From Astropecten irregularis (Eukaryota > Echinodermata > Asteroidea > Paxillosida > Astropectinidae), in the NCBI GenBank assembly GCA_963971285.1, contig OZ020254.1, positions 310,001-374,000 on the forward strand: a stretch of DNA of 64,000 nt. Direction: 5' to 3'. A program made the translations under genes and the position numbers. Below are positions 63,728 through 64,000 of this stretch, one piece after another (the stretch's first letter is position 1; every line of letters begins with the position of its first letter). A model generated the notes under the pieces. That model had not been told where the DNA came from and made no database searches. It saw only the letters and a program-made list of their open reading frames with translations.

Positions 63728-63960
63728 GGGCCAATTTCATGGAGCTGCTAAGCACAAAAAAATTACTTAGCACAATAATGTCTTGCCCAGTAAAACAAAC
63801 CACCCTTGAAAATTCCTTTTGATATTCATGGTCAGTGAACAACAGCCAAAAAAGTCATACACAACACATGGACATTTGGTTGTTAATTCTGTTTTTTGTT
63901 AAGACAGAAATTTCATTGTTAGCAAATTTGTGTGCTAAGCAGGGCCGTGAAGTTGGCCCC
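63728..63960. mobile_element. Fold-back MITE, GGGGCCAATTTCATGG family, copy 2
   Basis: GGGCCAATTTCATGGAGCTG at the left; the right end AAGCAGGGCCGTGAAGTTGGCCCC has two changes. The interior shares TATTCATGGTCAGTGAACAA with copy 1. It lies downstream of RBM41. Confidence 0.8.
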
Positions 63961-64000
63961 TGATAACCTGTACAGGCATTGAGACTCGAGATTCTACTTT

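Overview
This window looks like nuclear DNA from an invertebrate deuterostome, most likely an echinoderm (sea star or sea urchin type). The evidence is animal genes with 2 to 11 introns, canonical GT-AG junctions, very large introns, many short fold-back transposons, tRNA-derived SINEs, LINE 3' ends, and abundant palindromic TACATGTACATG tracts. The phylum call is an impression from repeat style, not a proof. No bacterial, viral, rRNA or CRISPR feature was seen. All gene names come from recalled protein-family similarity, not from a search.

Layout. (1) 1-31,969, minus strand: the first 12 coding exons of INPP5F/Sac2, a SAC-domain phosphoinositide phosphatase. The window ends just before the exon that should carry the catalytic CX5R loop. 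Its introns, above all the 16 kb intron at 14,831-30,902, hold most of the repeats. (2) 32,689-33,790, plus strand: a 98-residue predicted secreted protein with a coiled coil between two cysteine pairs, head-to-head with INPP5F; I do not recognise it. (3) 36,435-37,737, plus strand: a two-exon gene for a 254-residue Gln-rich protein with a C-terminal Cys/His zinc-ribbon-like domain. (4) 43,707-50,205, minus strand: a complete MSL3 gene (11 coding exons, 552 residues), the chromo-barrel/MRG subunit of the MSL H4K16 acetyltransferase complex. Genes 3 and 4 converge, with likely poly(A) signals about 150 bp apart near 40.7 kb. (5) 53,479-63,082, plus strand: complete coding exons of RBM41 (489 residues, C-terminal RRM), a protein linked to the minor (U12) spliceosome, divergent from MSL3 across a compact shared promoter.

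Mobile DNA. The most striking element is a 2.64 kb DNA transposon (6,966-9,605) with 18-bp terminal inverted repeats. It has eight identical 14-bp copies of GTAACTCGCGTTAC, four near each end and all in one orientation, and it lies about 20 bp from an INPP5F splice donor. Others are a hAT-type element with a perfect 8-bp target duplication (22,040-22,430), a PIF/Harbinger-like MITE with TTA duplications (10,627-10,968), a TTAA-flanked MITE family, a four-copy MITE family that carries a CRE-like site, several other fold-back families, three copies of a tRNA-SINE with a conserved non-tRNA leader, and LINE 3' ends (two with recognisable reverse-transcriptase C-terminal regions).

The genes do not form one pathway. 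The functional links are local: two head-to-head promoter pairs (INPP5F/secreted peptide and MSL3/RBM41) and one tail-to-tail pair.
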